In this document: in pieces, positions 13,343 to 24,756 of the stretch | How positions within the stretch are numbered: position 1 is the first letter of the stretch | Layout: the number at the start of each line of letters is the position of its first letter | Assembly: GCF_016906535.1 (NCBI RefSeq) | Contig: NC_057385.1 | Location: 1,550,001 to 1,614,000 of the forward strand | DNA: 64,000 nt | Direction: 5' to 3' | From: Rhizoctonia solani | Taxonomy: Eukaryota > Basidiomycota > Agaricomycetes > Cantharellales > Ceratobasidiaceae | Program-made: the position numbers and the translations under genes | The notes under the pieces: model-generated | Told to the model about the DNA's origin: nothing | Databases searched by the model: none | Seen by the model: only the letters and a program-made list of their open reading frames with translations

Positions 13343-14464
13343 ATGGCGGCCAATGCACTCGACTCTATCATGCTTTTTGGAGACTCCCTCACACAAGGGG
13401 GTTGGGAACCTGGTCAGTATAGTTGGTCTCTCGGGGCTACTGAAGCAAAGTTTTGTTAACGATAGGTATATACAGGAGGATTCGCCCAACGATTAGCCTA
13501 TGTCTATGCTCGTAAATTAGACGTGATCAATAGAGGACTTTCAGGTTACAACACTGAATGGGCAATACCTGTATTTAAGGAGGTAGGTGATCGGAAATAT
13601 CTCCCAATCATACCTGACCAGAGGCACAGTGTTTTGCCAAGTCAGACGTCCAATCATCTGTCCCAAAAGTCAAACTCTTAGTAATCTGGTTTGGTATGTC
13701 AGTTATTTATTAAGCTATATAGCACATTATGAGCTTGATTGTGATACATATGTAGGTGCCAATGATGCGTGTCTTGAGCAGAGTCCACAACATGTGGGTC
13801 ATTCCTATGAATAACTGTGTCCAGCTGACTCAAGGTCTGCCCAGGTTCCGCTGCCTAAATTCAAAGAGAACCTCAATCAACTAATTGATGTACCGACTTC
13901 TTCATCTTCCCCTTGGTATTCTCCAACAACCCGCATCATACTAATCACGGCCCCTCCGATCAACTCAACGCAGCGAGGCAAAGAACTAGCGTCAAGAGAT
14001 CCCCCCATTGCTCCTGATCGCACACACGAAACGACCAAGTCATATGCACAGGCAGTTATTGATGTCGGAAGCAGTCGTGGAATTCCTGTTATTGACCTGT
14101 GGACGGCTTTGTGGAAGGAGGCTGGGGAAGTCGAACAAGGACTGGAGCCACTCTTGCCCGACGGCCTGCATTGCAATGAGAAATCCTACGCAGTACGTCC
14201 TTGTATATGGAAACCGTGCATGTGTAGTACTTCTGACCCCCTCGCTATGGTGCAGATTTTGTATGAACTACTCATTGAAACAATTGTGAAACATTACCCA
14301 GAGCTACACTTTGATAAGCTCCCAAAAGTTTATCCTGCGTAAGCCACACGTTATACGTCAATATATGCGTCCTGACTTTAAATATTTCTACCCTGCGCAG
14401 CTGGGACCAAATCGACTGGAAAAATCCAGGTCCGAGTATAAGGTCTCATCGCATCGATGTCTGA
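13343..14464 (+). CDS. IAH1: GDSL esterase, isoamyl acetate-hydrolysing type
   Basis: SGNH-fold hydrolase like yeast Iah1, which hydrolyses acetate esters such as isoamyl acetate. Starts at the ATG at 13343 (MAANALDSIMLFGDSLTQGG). It carries the nucleophile block FGDSLTQGG, the glycine/asparagine region ending NRGLSGYNTEWA, the block WFGANDACL, and the Asp-His block PDGLHCNEKSY. All four SGNH signature blocks are therefore present. The C-terminus ends RSHRIDV after a final short exon (stop 14462-14464). Introns are short and frames join. A TATA-like run (ATATATAA) lies near 13209, about 130 bp upstream of the start. Cytosolic location is inferred because no signal peptide is visible. Confidence 0.9.
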
Positions 14465-14612
14465 GCTCTACTCCCAAGTAGGTTAGATTGCAGGAGAAGG
14501 GACAAATAGGGAACGCTCTATTTTAAGTTTTAAACGCGATAGAAATTATCCAAAATGTTGCAAAATTCTAAGTGGTTGACCCCGTATATTTCCTACAAGT
14601 TTGACACGAAAA

Positions 14613-16459
14613 TCAGTGATTGTCTGCGCCCGGGAAACCCCATAGGACGGTTGCTGATTCCCCATCATTCCAATCCTCGACTCTCACTCGTGCGAGTTCA
14701 GACATTGTGCTTCTCGAAGTTCCTACGAATCCTTTCCCCATGGATTGAAATATCATATCTAAAAGGAGCGGAAACCTGCGGTTCGATCAGCGCCTTTGTA
14801 TTATGGCGGGCAAGAAAGAAGGTATGTATACCATTTGCCATATTTTTCACCAGTCTGTTCAGCGGCATGATCTATCCACCGCCATTCTGGACCTAACGCA
14901 GATATGCGCTCCCACCACCTTGGATCCTGCTCGTCAGAGGTGACGAGAACTTCCCGTACATTGATGCTATTTGCACGAGCCACCAAACGGTCCCTCACTT
15001 CTTGCACTCTTCGTTCGTAGGCTTCGATGGGGGCAAAGCATTGGTCTTTAGTGACATCCTTGCCACAACCCCCCTCGAAGTCCGACCTGCGAATGTGGAC
15101 CGAAATGAACTATGTATAGTCATATATTAAGTTCCTGTAACTATGAAGTGCCATTATATATGCTTACTGGTGGAATGGAATCTGTCTTATTGTTAATGCC
15201 AAAGTGGCGGCGGAGGTACTCGCTTGCCAGTTCAACCAAGTGCTGCCTCCACCGCATGTGTACAGCAACCTGGCTCCAATAAGGTGAATAATCATTAAAA
15301 AACTGTAAGTATTGGAGCGTTAGTTCAATCTGAATATATGTGCGTTATAAAGTACTAACATCCTCACTGGGGTATACCTCAAACACTCCTGTGTAGTACA
15401 AGCTATCCCAGCATAACATGGTCTCGTCTGGCTCTAGCTTCTGATTCGGATCGCTTTGTAGTGGAAATGCCTTTCGGAATTGATCTGGGAGCACCCGATC
15501 CGTGACTTGGCAAATCCAAGAGATGCGAGCCCCCATATAGACCACATGTAAGTGTTTGGATCAGACCGTGGGTCAGACTAAATGTTGAGGGTACTGGAGT
15601 GTATGATATATCTAAAATCGAGCCGTTGACTCAGCTGACCATACATTCAATGAAGGGGTACCCTTACCAAGTCCATAGAGTGCAGAAGAATAAGAGTATG
15701 TGGGACCTGAGCTTTTGTACCCGGCGGCCGTACTCCAACAACCGAGCTTTTCTGTTTCGGGACGAGGCCCGCCGGCTGTAGAGTATACAGTTCGTTTCAA
15801 TTCGTGCCACTCAACTATAGGAATGCCGAGTTTGCCGGAAAGGTAAGGAAGGTCGAATATATCACTGAAAGGAGTCGGGATAATATCTGTTGCTTTACCG
15901 AAGTGTTCGGCCAGAAAAGCAGGTACTACGGGGACGCGTTTTGTTAAGATACTCAAGTATATTAAACTTGCCGTCTCCATAAACTGGTTTGTGAATCCTG
16001 CGGTGACGAAGGTTGTCACGTACTTGACAGATGGAACTAGGTTCTCTATCGTATAAGGGATAAAGTTAGGTGTTAGCTTCAAATCAAAGTTTGAGACGTC
16101 TGATATTTGGACTTACCCCTAAAGGTAGCTGTCGCGTTGGTGCTGAGTAGCACAACGGGGCCGGACACAGGCCCGCCATGTACAACTTCGGGCTCATGCT
16201 CAGGCAGAGTACTTTCTTCAGCCTGTTTTAGAATTGTAGAGTTGGATAGTAGGTATAGTATCATAATCGCAATTAGCAAGACCACCCAGACAAAGGCCAG
16301 CTTTGTAAGATTGCAATAACGCCACAGCTCGGTACGAGAGGACCGCCCAAGTTTTGGTTCGCGAAGCTCTGGGTCATCCCCATATTCCATTCGTGAGATC
16401 CTTTCGATAAAAGGCTCGGTATGCTCCGAGTCCTGTGGTCCCCAACGAACTGAAGCCAT
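14613..16459 (-). CDS. Type II membrane O-fucosyltransferase-like protein (copy 1)
   Basis: Probable Golgi or ER membrane glycosyltransferase-like protein. The ATG at 16459 (MASVRWGPQD) is followed by about 50 cytosolic residues and one membrane anchor (FVWVVLLIAIMILYLL), then a lumenal domain. The lumenal domain contains FVTAGFTNQFMETASLIYLS, LGIPIVEWHELKR and EKLGCWSTA. The segment ISVHIRRSDFEGGC resembles the HxRRxDF motif of GDP-fucose protein O-fucosyltransferases. Next are VLVTSDEQDPRWW and the C-terminal KGFVGTSRSTMS. The last exon (stop 14613-14615) is found only by splicing across an intron after GEKYGKW. The true acceptor sugar or protein is unknown, and the fold assignment rests on motif similarity only. 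A second copy lies 0.8 kb away on the same strand. Confidence 0.72.
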
Positions 16460-17249
16460 GACTATGCCCGAATCGTTGAGTAAAGTAAGGTTAACGAAAT
16501 ACGAGAAAAAAAATAGTCTGAAATGGTTGAGAGGGCACGCTGTCTGTCATTTAATAAGAGCGACATGATATAAGCCTGTCAGGTACGTTGGTAGCTATTT
16601 GGAGATGAGTGTTCGGGGCCCGTATGGCTCAGGCATGTCCCGCGTAATCAATTAACGGACATAAGGAGATACAGGCACCGGGAAAGGTTTAATTTCAAAT
16701 AAAACAGTCACCTGGTGTTATAGTATAGTATTCTCCATTGAAGACCCAACGGCTTGTAGCTAAGTAATATCACTGGTTATCGAACTTCACCTCGATTTTT
16801 TTTTTTTTTTTGCACTAACGAGGTATGTTCATTTTATTGCCCCTAGATAACCGCCCAGGTGATAGGCCATTGGGCAATAATGCCCTTTATTGAGTGACTT
16901 CAGGCGTAGGATATAATGTCTACAAAGACCATACTGGTATTACAAAATGAAGAATGTCGGGCTTATAAGCCGTCAAGGGAGGCAAAACTGCGCATATAGT
17001 GGACACACTTGGCAATTCGTTTGCTACTAAAACCTACGTCCAACGTGCACTTTCAGCTACATAATCTTTATGTACGCGTTGCTGTCAGTCTATAATTAGG
17101 CTTTTCTCTACGCAAATAATGTGATGGTATCAAGTTGATTTTTAGGTGTCTGCATTCCACTACAAAATTCTGGTAACCGTCCAACACAGAATCAAATAAA
17201 AAGATGTATCCTAAAATACTACTGAAAATCGAGCCATTCTTCAAGACCG
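16460..17249. other. Intergenic region between the fucosyltransferase-like copies
   Basis: About 790 bp separating the two tandem copies, so it holds the promoter of copy 1 and the 3' flank of copy 1's neighbour, copy 2. A long T tract lies around 16797-16812. I see no gene or repeat in it. Confidence 0.5.
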
Positions 17250-19060
17250 TTAATGGGCATCAGCGTTAGGAGACCCCCATTTCACAAGACTGGCGACGCC
17301 ATTATTCCAGGACTCGACCCGGCGCTGAGAAAGGAGGGACATGGTACTGCGATCTGTGCCTACGAATCCGGTACCTAGTGATTGGAATACTGCGTCTAAA
17401 ACGACTGGATACCTGTGAATTTCACTGTCAACAAGAATAAATTACACAAATATAGCTCATTTGCTCACCATTTTCCATATTTTTCTACTGTTCCCTCGGC
17501 CTTGTGGTCTACCCATCCCCACTCGGGCCCAAATTCAGCCATTTCCTCCCACCACCCAGGATCTCGCTCGTCTGAAGTGACAAGAACTGATCGAACATCA
17601 ATTGGGGTTGACTGTAAACGCAACGAAGCCTGGACTTCTCGAACACGCTTGGCGTAGTCATCAGGGGTAGCAAAACATGCTTCGCGGCTCATGTTGGAGG
17701 GACACCAACCCGCAAAATCCGCTCTCCGAACATGAACGGAGATAAACTAGAACAATAAATAATCTTGAGGAATAAAACTCGAAAGAAAAACATACTAACA
17801 GGTGGTATAGGCTCTCCATCTTTGACTTTGAAATGCCGTCGTAAGTAGCCTTGTGCAAGTTCCAAAAGCTGCGAAGTCCAATGTAGGTGGACTCCAATCT
17901 TTGGCCAATATGGCGCATAGTCCTTCCACCACTACGATAGACAGAGTTAGAAACATTTATATATGGCGAAAAATCGGCAACCAGACCTCTTCTTCGTTGG
18001 CTAGCCCAATGTAATATAGCAAATCAAAGCACAGGAGTTTCTCTCCGGGCGCGATTCGTTCACCTGTTCCACTTGTAAGTGGAAGCGTCCTTGAGGATTG
18101 TACTCCATAAGCCCATTCTCTTGTAGCCCGGTATGCGAGTGAAGCCAAAGACCAGAGTGATAAGTAATATTGCCCCTTCTTGGAGCCTCCCGACAAGGTG
18201 AAGCTATCTGGTACAGGGGTATATGAAATATCTTGGGAAACATGAGGAACGAGGAGTGTAGAAAAAAATAGTACACGTGTACTTACCAAGATTATACAAT
18301 CCTGGGACATCAGAATAGCGAGGTTGTCCATTCGAGAAGGAACTCAACGCCCATGTGCTCCAGCAACCAATCTTCTCAACCTCGGACTGAATGCTACCTT
18401 TTGCTAGATGTGTATCTAGTGCGGAGTTCTTCACCTCACGCCATTCGAGTATATGCATTCCAAGCTCATTTGCCAGACGAGAGACATCGAATACATCTCC
18501 AAATTCGAGAGGCCCAACCTCACTTATTGAACCAACATGAGAGGGGGTAAATGGTGGAATAATAGGGATTCGACCTGTCAGCGAGGCTATGTAGATAAGG
18601 TAAATTGCAGAAATGACATCGTTAGTCCAACCGGAAGATGGCCAGGCTGTAATGAACTTGTGCTCTGGTAACTTTGATAGGTTATCTGATGGAAAGTTTA
18701 GAAAGGATGCATCTTCTGGAGCGGACCACCGCACTTACCTTGGAACCTCGAGGTTGCAGTATGATTTATCAAAAATTCAGAATTATTTCCGAGTGCATTT
18801 TGTAGATGTGTACCAGAGCGAACAGATATACCCGTGCTACTTGGGGAGTCTTGGATAGTGAAGCCAATGTACAGCGTACCCATCAGCGTAATACCGAATA
18901 CTACTAAGGTGGCGCATAGTCGTCCTAGGCGGGCTCCAGAACACACTCTTGTTAGAGAGAACATTTGTTTTGATTGGATGGGGTTTGATAGCTGTCCAGG
19001 CCGAAGTAGAGAATCAAGTGATCGAGGGCTCTTGCTGTCGTCCTCGCTCGAAGTCGTCAT
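17250..19060 (-). CDS. Type II membrane O-fucosyltransferase-like protein (copy 2)
   Basis: Paralogue of the gene at 14613-16459 with the same order of parts. There is a cytosolic N-terminus (MTTSSEDDSKSPRS) and a membrane anchor (LCATLVVFGITLMGTLYIGF). Then come FITAWPSSGWTNDVISAIYL, LGMHILEWREVKN, KIGCWSTWALSS, ISVHVRRADFAGWC, VLVTSDERDPGWW, FGPEWGWVDHKAEG, and the C-terminal TGFVGTDRSTMSLLSQRR ending NADAH (stop 17250-17252). I chose the ATG at 19060 because it gives a pre-anchor length like that of copy 1; an in-frame ATG at 19114 would add 18 residues. The HxRRxDF motif is kept, so both copies could be active. Substrate is unknown. The next gene, a nucleotide-sugar transporter, is divergent from it. 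Confidence 0.72.
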
Positions 19061-19985
19061 TGTCGTGGCGGATGTGGTTATGGGAGAGGAGGCCAGCAGA
19101 TGTATTGGTATCAACCAAGTCCAATTGAGTTATCCTCGGCCCAGACAGATCTAAAAATACAGAGTGAACAAGGAATTGAAGCTAGGTAATGTGTGATGGC
19201 CGAACGAGCCAGGCTGGCGGAATGAAAGGGTATCTTTCAACACCTCGTGCCACTGTTCCATGGTGCCTGGCCGCTTGATTAGATACCGATATCCACGCAG
19301 CTCCCAATACCAGCCACGCTATGGGTTGTCATTTTTGGCGTTGCCTAGTACGTTCTCCGAAGGCCGGCTAAGCTAACCTAGTTTCCGAGCGATATATAGG
19401 TAATAGTGAGTCTGGTTGGCTTCAAACGCCACAACAAGCGACAGCTTGCTCACACGCGAACATATGTAATTACAATGGAATGAGGCAGCGTTCTGGAACC
19501 CCAGACTTGCATCCGGAGAATTGAGGTCTCGGGACCGAACGGACCACTGCCGCCGATCAAGTCGCCCTATGATTAATTTTAGATACATGCGAGAGATCGA
19601 GGTTACATAGCCTAGTTACCGCAATATTCGTATTCAGTACATTTTAGAATCCATCAAGGTACCTGAGTTAGCGACGTGAGGAGAACGAACTTTGACATTG
19701 CGCAAACGAATCAATATTTCCGTATGGGAATACAAAGGGTTATCGCATTCCCCCGCGTTTCGGCTGGGGTACATAACTTCGGGAGCCACTCGAGCACGCA
19801 CATGCATTGTGTCCCAATCCCCAAGCTTCTCTCGTTTCCATCGGGTCTTTCACTAGTACATCACCTCCAGATTTTTGAATCCGTATTCGATCCTCTTTAC
19901 TCCTTACGCCTCTTTATTCCTTCACCCACCGTACTTGCCTCGTTTATCAACTTCGCCTCTGAAACTTCCCGATAGCCTAGCAGTC
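19061..19985. other. Divergent intergenic region, fucosyltransferase-like copy 2 / sugar transporter
   Basis: About 0.9 kb that must contain the promoters of both flanking genes. The side next to the transporter (roughly 19850-19970) is pyrimidine-rich (CTCTTTACTCCTTACGCCTC), a common feature just upstream of fungal start codons. No further gene is visible. Confidence 0.5.
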
Positions 19986-21480
19986 ATGACAGGCCCTGGC
20001 GCCCCGCCCTCCGCCACCAAAGCCCAGATTGCGGCCGTAGTCTCATTTTATATGGTTGCAGCACTTGTCGTGAGTGGCAATAGCCAATTCTGTGTACGCA
20101 TACATGACCAGCACATCGCACTAACCGTTTCCTAGATGGTGTTTGTGAATAAGCTTGTGTTGAACGCAGCACCAGAGCTGCCCGTTCTATTCTTGTTCAA
20201 TCAAATGCTTATCGCAGTGATACTCCTCCATCTCTCCGCGTTACTATCTCCCAAGTAAAAATTCCATCATGGGATTATTCGATTGCCGAAAGCCTCTTTC
20301 CAGTGGTCTCGGTCAACGCGGTAGGGCTGGTATGGAACACATTATGCCTCCGGGCCGTGGATGCGTCATATTTTCAGGTATGTCACTCTCGCCCACGTGC
20401 AAATCCATGTCGACGTCCCGCAAGACTCACACGACGCCCCTGCGCGTTTTGAAATCCAGATCGCCCGAGGGCTAGTACTTCCCCTGACCATTGCGGTTGC
20501 GGCCATTCACGGGCGGAAGACACCTTCTCTTTTGGTACTTGTAGCAGCAACCCTCGTTACAGGCGGGTTCTTGATTGGCATTACTCATTCTGCTACCATC
20601 ACTGCTGCGACCTCGCAGTCCGGTCTCCTCTATGGGGTACTTTCTGCCCTTGCTATAGCTGTCCATGCAGTTCTCATTGGTGCAGCCTTGCCCAAGGTTC
20701 ATGGATCGGCCTTGGAGCTCGCATACTGGACTAATGCAGGAACTGCGGTGCTCCTCATGCCGGTTTTATTACTTACCGGAGAAGCCCAGAAGCTGTGGTC
20801 AGTGTCCAAGCATGGGCATATGGGTCAGCTCAACAGCCGAGCATAAATATCAACTGGAACGTGTTCTTGGTCGGAAGTTTTGTCACCGGTGTCTTTGGGT
20901 TTCTGTTATGTGTTGCTTCGTTAATTTCGATCAAGGTATGTCGCTAATTTTAGAGGCGAGCCGGAATGTTCTAGACATGATGGTTATCGAAATAGGTCAC
21001 TAGCCCGGTCACCCATATGTTTACCTCGGTGAGCATTTTACATGTTGGTCACTTTTATGCAACTGGCTGAAATTTGACCGTCCTCATAGGCTGTGCGATC
21101 TGTACTTCAGACGGTATTAGGTGTATTGATATTTAAGGATATAATCACTGCGTAAGCCCGTCCCCGATTTAAATGCGTTATCATTGAGATAGACCTTGAT
21201 AACCAGAAATCGCCTTGCTTCAATCGGAGTTATACTATTCGGATCGTGTCTCTATACCTGGGTCAAACCAAAGGAAAGTCAACGAAGGAATAACCCAGGG
21301 AATGCGCCAGCTCCGAAGACCAATGATGAGAAGCCAACGGGAAGGGAGCGACTGAAAAAGTATGACCTTGGCCGGGGATTCGTCTATAGCGTTTTTGTTT
21401 TTCGGTCGGCTCTTTTGCGTACATTTAGTCTGGAAATTTTTATATACATCATATGTGATTTTACGTCAAAGCTGTTGTGA
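19986..21480 (+). CDS. Nucleotide-sugar transporter, GDP-fucose transporter (SLC35C)-like
   Basis: Multi-pass drug/metabolite-family transporter that would carry a nucleotide sugar into the Golgi lumen. Starts MTGPGAPPSATKAQ at 19986. Recognisable segments are MVFVNKLVLNAAPELPVLFL, VNAVGLVWNTLCLRAVDASY, IARGLVLPLTIAVAA, GVLSALAIAVHAVLIGAALP, GSFVTGVFGFLLCVASLISI, and the hallmark ending KVTSPVTHMFTSAVRSVLQT then FKDIITANRLASIG. These fit the SLC35C1 group best, so GDP-fucose is the likely but unproved substrate. Two places jump frame, near 20253 and 20790. Each could be a very short intron (38 and 35 nt) or a missing base; see findings. The final residues after DLGRGFVYS (to 21480) look unlike coding sequence, so the true 3' end is uncertain. 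Confidence 0.75.
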
Positions 21481-21628
21481 ATATGTGTGATCACTTGCTG
21501 GTGAAGTTCGCTAATGGTAGCTCAAAGCTCAAGGTCCAACCAGAGCTCACATAAGCAGCGCTTACCAGGCCTGTCGGCGCTTTCCTTGACATCAATCCTG
21601 GTAGTATTCCACCACCCACTCTATTCTT

Positions 21629-22089
21629 ATGGCCGACGTTGCGGGTTCCGGGGCAGTACAAGAGCCGTTTGATCTTATCAGACTATCTTTGAGCGAGAGA
21701 GTCTATGTAAAACTAAGGGGTGATAGGGAGCTCACTGGGGTCTTGCACGTAAGTCAATGTTGTCTAATATTGAATGTCTATAACTTCATTTTTCGCGTAT
21801 TTGTCCTAGGCGTACGATGGTCATATGAACTTGATTATGAGTGATGTGGAGGAGTCTATAATGATCGTAGAGAATCCTGAAAACCCGGAAAACCCTAATG
21901 TAAAGGTGAGCAGAGGATGACAATGTCTCTTAGATTGAGTACATTCAAATTATTTGCTTCGTAGGTGGCAAAAAGGAACGTAGAAATGCTTTTTGTCCGA
22001 GGAGATGGCGTTATTTTGGTAAGAGTCCAGACTTTGATTGTTCTCAGCCCGCCTCACTGCGCCCACAGGTATCCCCAGGTTCACGATAA
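21629..22089 (+). CDS. LSM3: U6 snRNA-associated Sm-like protein LSm3
   Basis: Subunit of the Lsm2-8 (U6 snRNA, splicing) and Lsm1-7 (mRNA decay) rings. The ATG at 21629 gives [20 protein letters not shown]. After one intron comes the Sm1 motif [20 protein letters not shown] with [11 protein letters not shown]. The Sm2 motif, [17 protein letters not shown], is completed by a last exon starting at 22069 and ending at a TAA at 22087-22089 (VSPGSR). Length is about 96 residues, normal for LSm3. Four short exons, all phases consistent. It follows the sugar transporter on the same strand by about 150 bp and is convergent with the MFS gene. Confidence 0.93.
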
Positions 22090-22257
22090 GGTTGGACTTA
22101 AAACACCCCAATGTCCAGGAACAAATCACAATACATTATTGCTGGTTTTAACACCCAGTTCCCTTTATTCATAATTCACAGCCGAGTGATTTCGATATAT
22201 TGTGTTAGATGAGGGTATGCCCATATATTACTTTCGATTGAAACGCGTCATCCGAAC

Positions 22258-24476
22258 CTAATAGACATAGCGAAAGTAAGGATTCTGCTTGTCGGTCAAG
22301 TCGCTCCAAGCAGCCCCTTCTGCCTCTCTATCATTTTGCCTCTCCCTCTCGTCATGCTTCTCATCGTTGTACCCGCTGTACTTCACTTCTGGTCGGGTGA
22401 TACTGTCCCGTTTCTTGTTCTCTGCGATATACATTGCCCTCAGCACGAGCGAAGCGATGGACGAGAACACCATCACAACTATGATGCTGATCCAGGCTTT
22501 GGGATAGTGCTGGGCACGTGTCGTGGTGTCGATGAGGTATGGAGCAACGATGTTCCCGACGTTGTACCCAATAAAGATGGCTGCAGCTGAGAACGTCTGA
22601 CCGCAAAACGTTATTCTTTTCAGTCCGGAACAATCGGAAACTCGAAAACTTACTTTTTTGGTGTGACCCGCGACATTTGCTGTCGAAAGGCTCAGTAGGA
22701 GCACGTACGGGGCTCCAAATATCTAAACAAACATATGCATGAATGGCCTAAAGCTAGTATGTCTATTCGCTTACTGCTAATAAATAGTAGCCTAAATTGC
22801 GGTTAGAGCATGGTCAGGCCTCCCAAAGGGCGAAATGTGATTTACCAACGAGAAGTGGACCCCTATGGCTCCAGTCGTACTTCCAAATGATTATGGCTCC
22901 AACCATTACTGGCATGCAAGTTATCGGTATCAGTAGTGTGCGTGAATTCTTCCATCTAGTAACTATCCACCTGAGCGATAAAATCTAGTTGGTATATATA
23001 CTGACTGTGAGTCTATTCGAAACTTACCCGGTGATGTAAATGCTGACGGCTGTTGTCGCACCCCCGGGAGTAAGCATCAATATCGTTTTGAGCGAGCTGT
23101 ATCCGAATGACTAGGATAGGGTTAGAATTGCGTACTACACACCGTCCAAGTTAATTGAATACCTTGACAATTTGGGCACCAAAGGCAGTGACTCCCCCAT
23201 TCGTAACATACAACGCTGCACTATTCAAAGCTTAGTCTGACTGCCTGAATTCAAAAATTGAAGCATACCCCATCAACATGAATATCCATATCTTGATATC
23301 CATGATGGCCTCTATGAATTGACTGCGCTTGAACTTCTTGGACTCGACGCCTGTCATGTTGTCCCGTAGACGTCGAACAGCAAGCTTTCGCTCCTCAAGG
23401 GAGAAAAGGCGAGCTGACATGGGGTTGTCAGGCAAGAGAAAGAAGAGTAAGATTCCCCACGCTATCGTCCAGCTGCCAGCTGCATATAGATTAGCCATGG
23501 ATAAATGCGAATGATTGGTGTCTTACCAAATATATATGTACTTCCAAGTCGCCAAACGTGCATTTTGAGCACTCTTCCCAATACCATAGTTGACCGCCCC
23601 CGAGAAAATGGAGAACAAACCGGTTGCAGAGTACCAGATACTGACGAGGGCCAAATATTGTAAACTTGCGCTGAGCTGCTGTTCATAGGCCCAAGGCTCT
23701 TACCCTATGCGTACTGGTTGTTCACTCCGCTTGTACCACATTGAGCTAACGAGTACAAACCCAGGTGACACCGCTGATTCGACCACGCCGAGAAAAACGC
23801 GCTGAACTACGATCCCGGGGTAAGATGTCACTACAATAGTGAGCATGACGATAATTCCCTAAATAAGCTTCAGATTAGCTGCTCTCTTATTAGAATGGAA
23901 TGGGATACTAACCCATAGAATGACCATTAGTGAAAGTGTTTTGCCTACAGGGAATTTCTGGAGAAGAAAGGACATTGGGTAGGATGCGGCTAGGAACCCC
24001 CAGTAGAATGCGGCAGTCGCGGTTGAGAACCGGGTAGTTGAAGATACCGGAGGGTTTCCAGAGGTGACCACCAGATCCTTTTGCCGGGCCAGATTAGAAG
24101 GAGAGCGCTTGCAGAGAATCATGCTAACCATATCTTGCAACAATCCAAAGACCGATGCTGATGAAAATATAGCCTTGTCATACTGTCTTTGAGGCTCAGT
24201 CTCCCATCATAAGAAGTCCCGGCTTTCCGATACTCACGTACTGCAATCCGTACGACATAGTCAGCAAAGGCATCAACCTACAGGACGAGAGGATCAATAT
24301 ACTACCATAACTAGTGGGTTTCACACTTACAAAAGGTCTATTTTCCATAACAGTCGTTTTTCGGCTTCTAGATCGATCTCCTCGGGTGACTGGTCCTGGA
24401 GGGATAAATCGGCCAAGAACGCAGCTGCAGCATCCTTGTCATCTATGTTTTTCTCGCTCGAATTCGGGTCAGTCAT
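22258..24476 (-). CDS. MFS transporter, Dal5/allantoate-permease-like family
   Basis: Plasma-membrane major-facilitator protein of the anion:cation symporter group that includes Dal5 and Tna1; the substrate (an organic acid, vitamin or ureide) cannot be read from sequence. Start chosen at 24476 (MTDPNSSEKNIDDKD); an upstream in-frame ATG at 24554 is less likely. Typical parts in order: EKRLLWKIDLLLMPLL, TAAFYWGFLAASYPMSFLLQ, FLGVVESAVSPGFVL, MWYKRSEQPVRIGLWYS, SWTIAWGILLFFLLPDNP, IWIFMLMG, YNVGNIVAPYLI and VVMVFSSIASLVLRAMYI. About 12 membrane spans are spread over roughly ten exons. The C-terminus is hydrophilic (DEKHDERERQNDREAEG) and ends at 22258. It is divergent from the M13 peptidase across 280 bp. 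Confidence 0.88.
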
Positions 24477-24756
24477 CGTCGAGTTTCTGAGCTGCTTTGT
24501 GGTGGTGGACCCCAAGATTCGGACTAGCGAAAGATTTGGAGGCAGGGTAATCAAGGGGTCATCAAGTCGAGCTATATGCTAGTGGCTCCTATCATGTTCC
24601 TGGTCAGCGTGAATCGATCCCAAGCCCCAGACTTCTCCGATGAAGTCAAAATAATGTAACTTCTCGGACCCTGGATTAGTCATACGTTGCCTCATGGGAT
24701 GACGGTTTGTGTCTGCTGTTCCATACGGACGACGACAGCCCCTCTTGCGTTACAGT

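Noticed and set aside
16797..16812. Long T tract considered as a transposon or retrogene poly(A) tail
   Set aside because: No target-site duplication or element sequence flanks it; a simple homopolymer.
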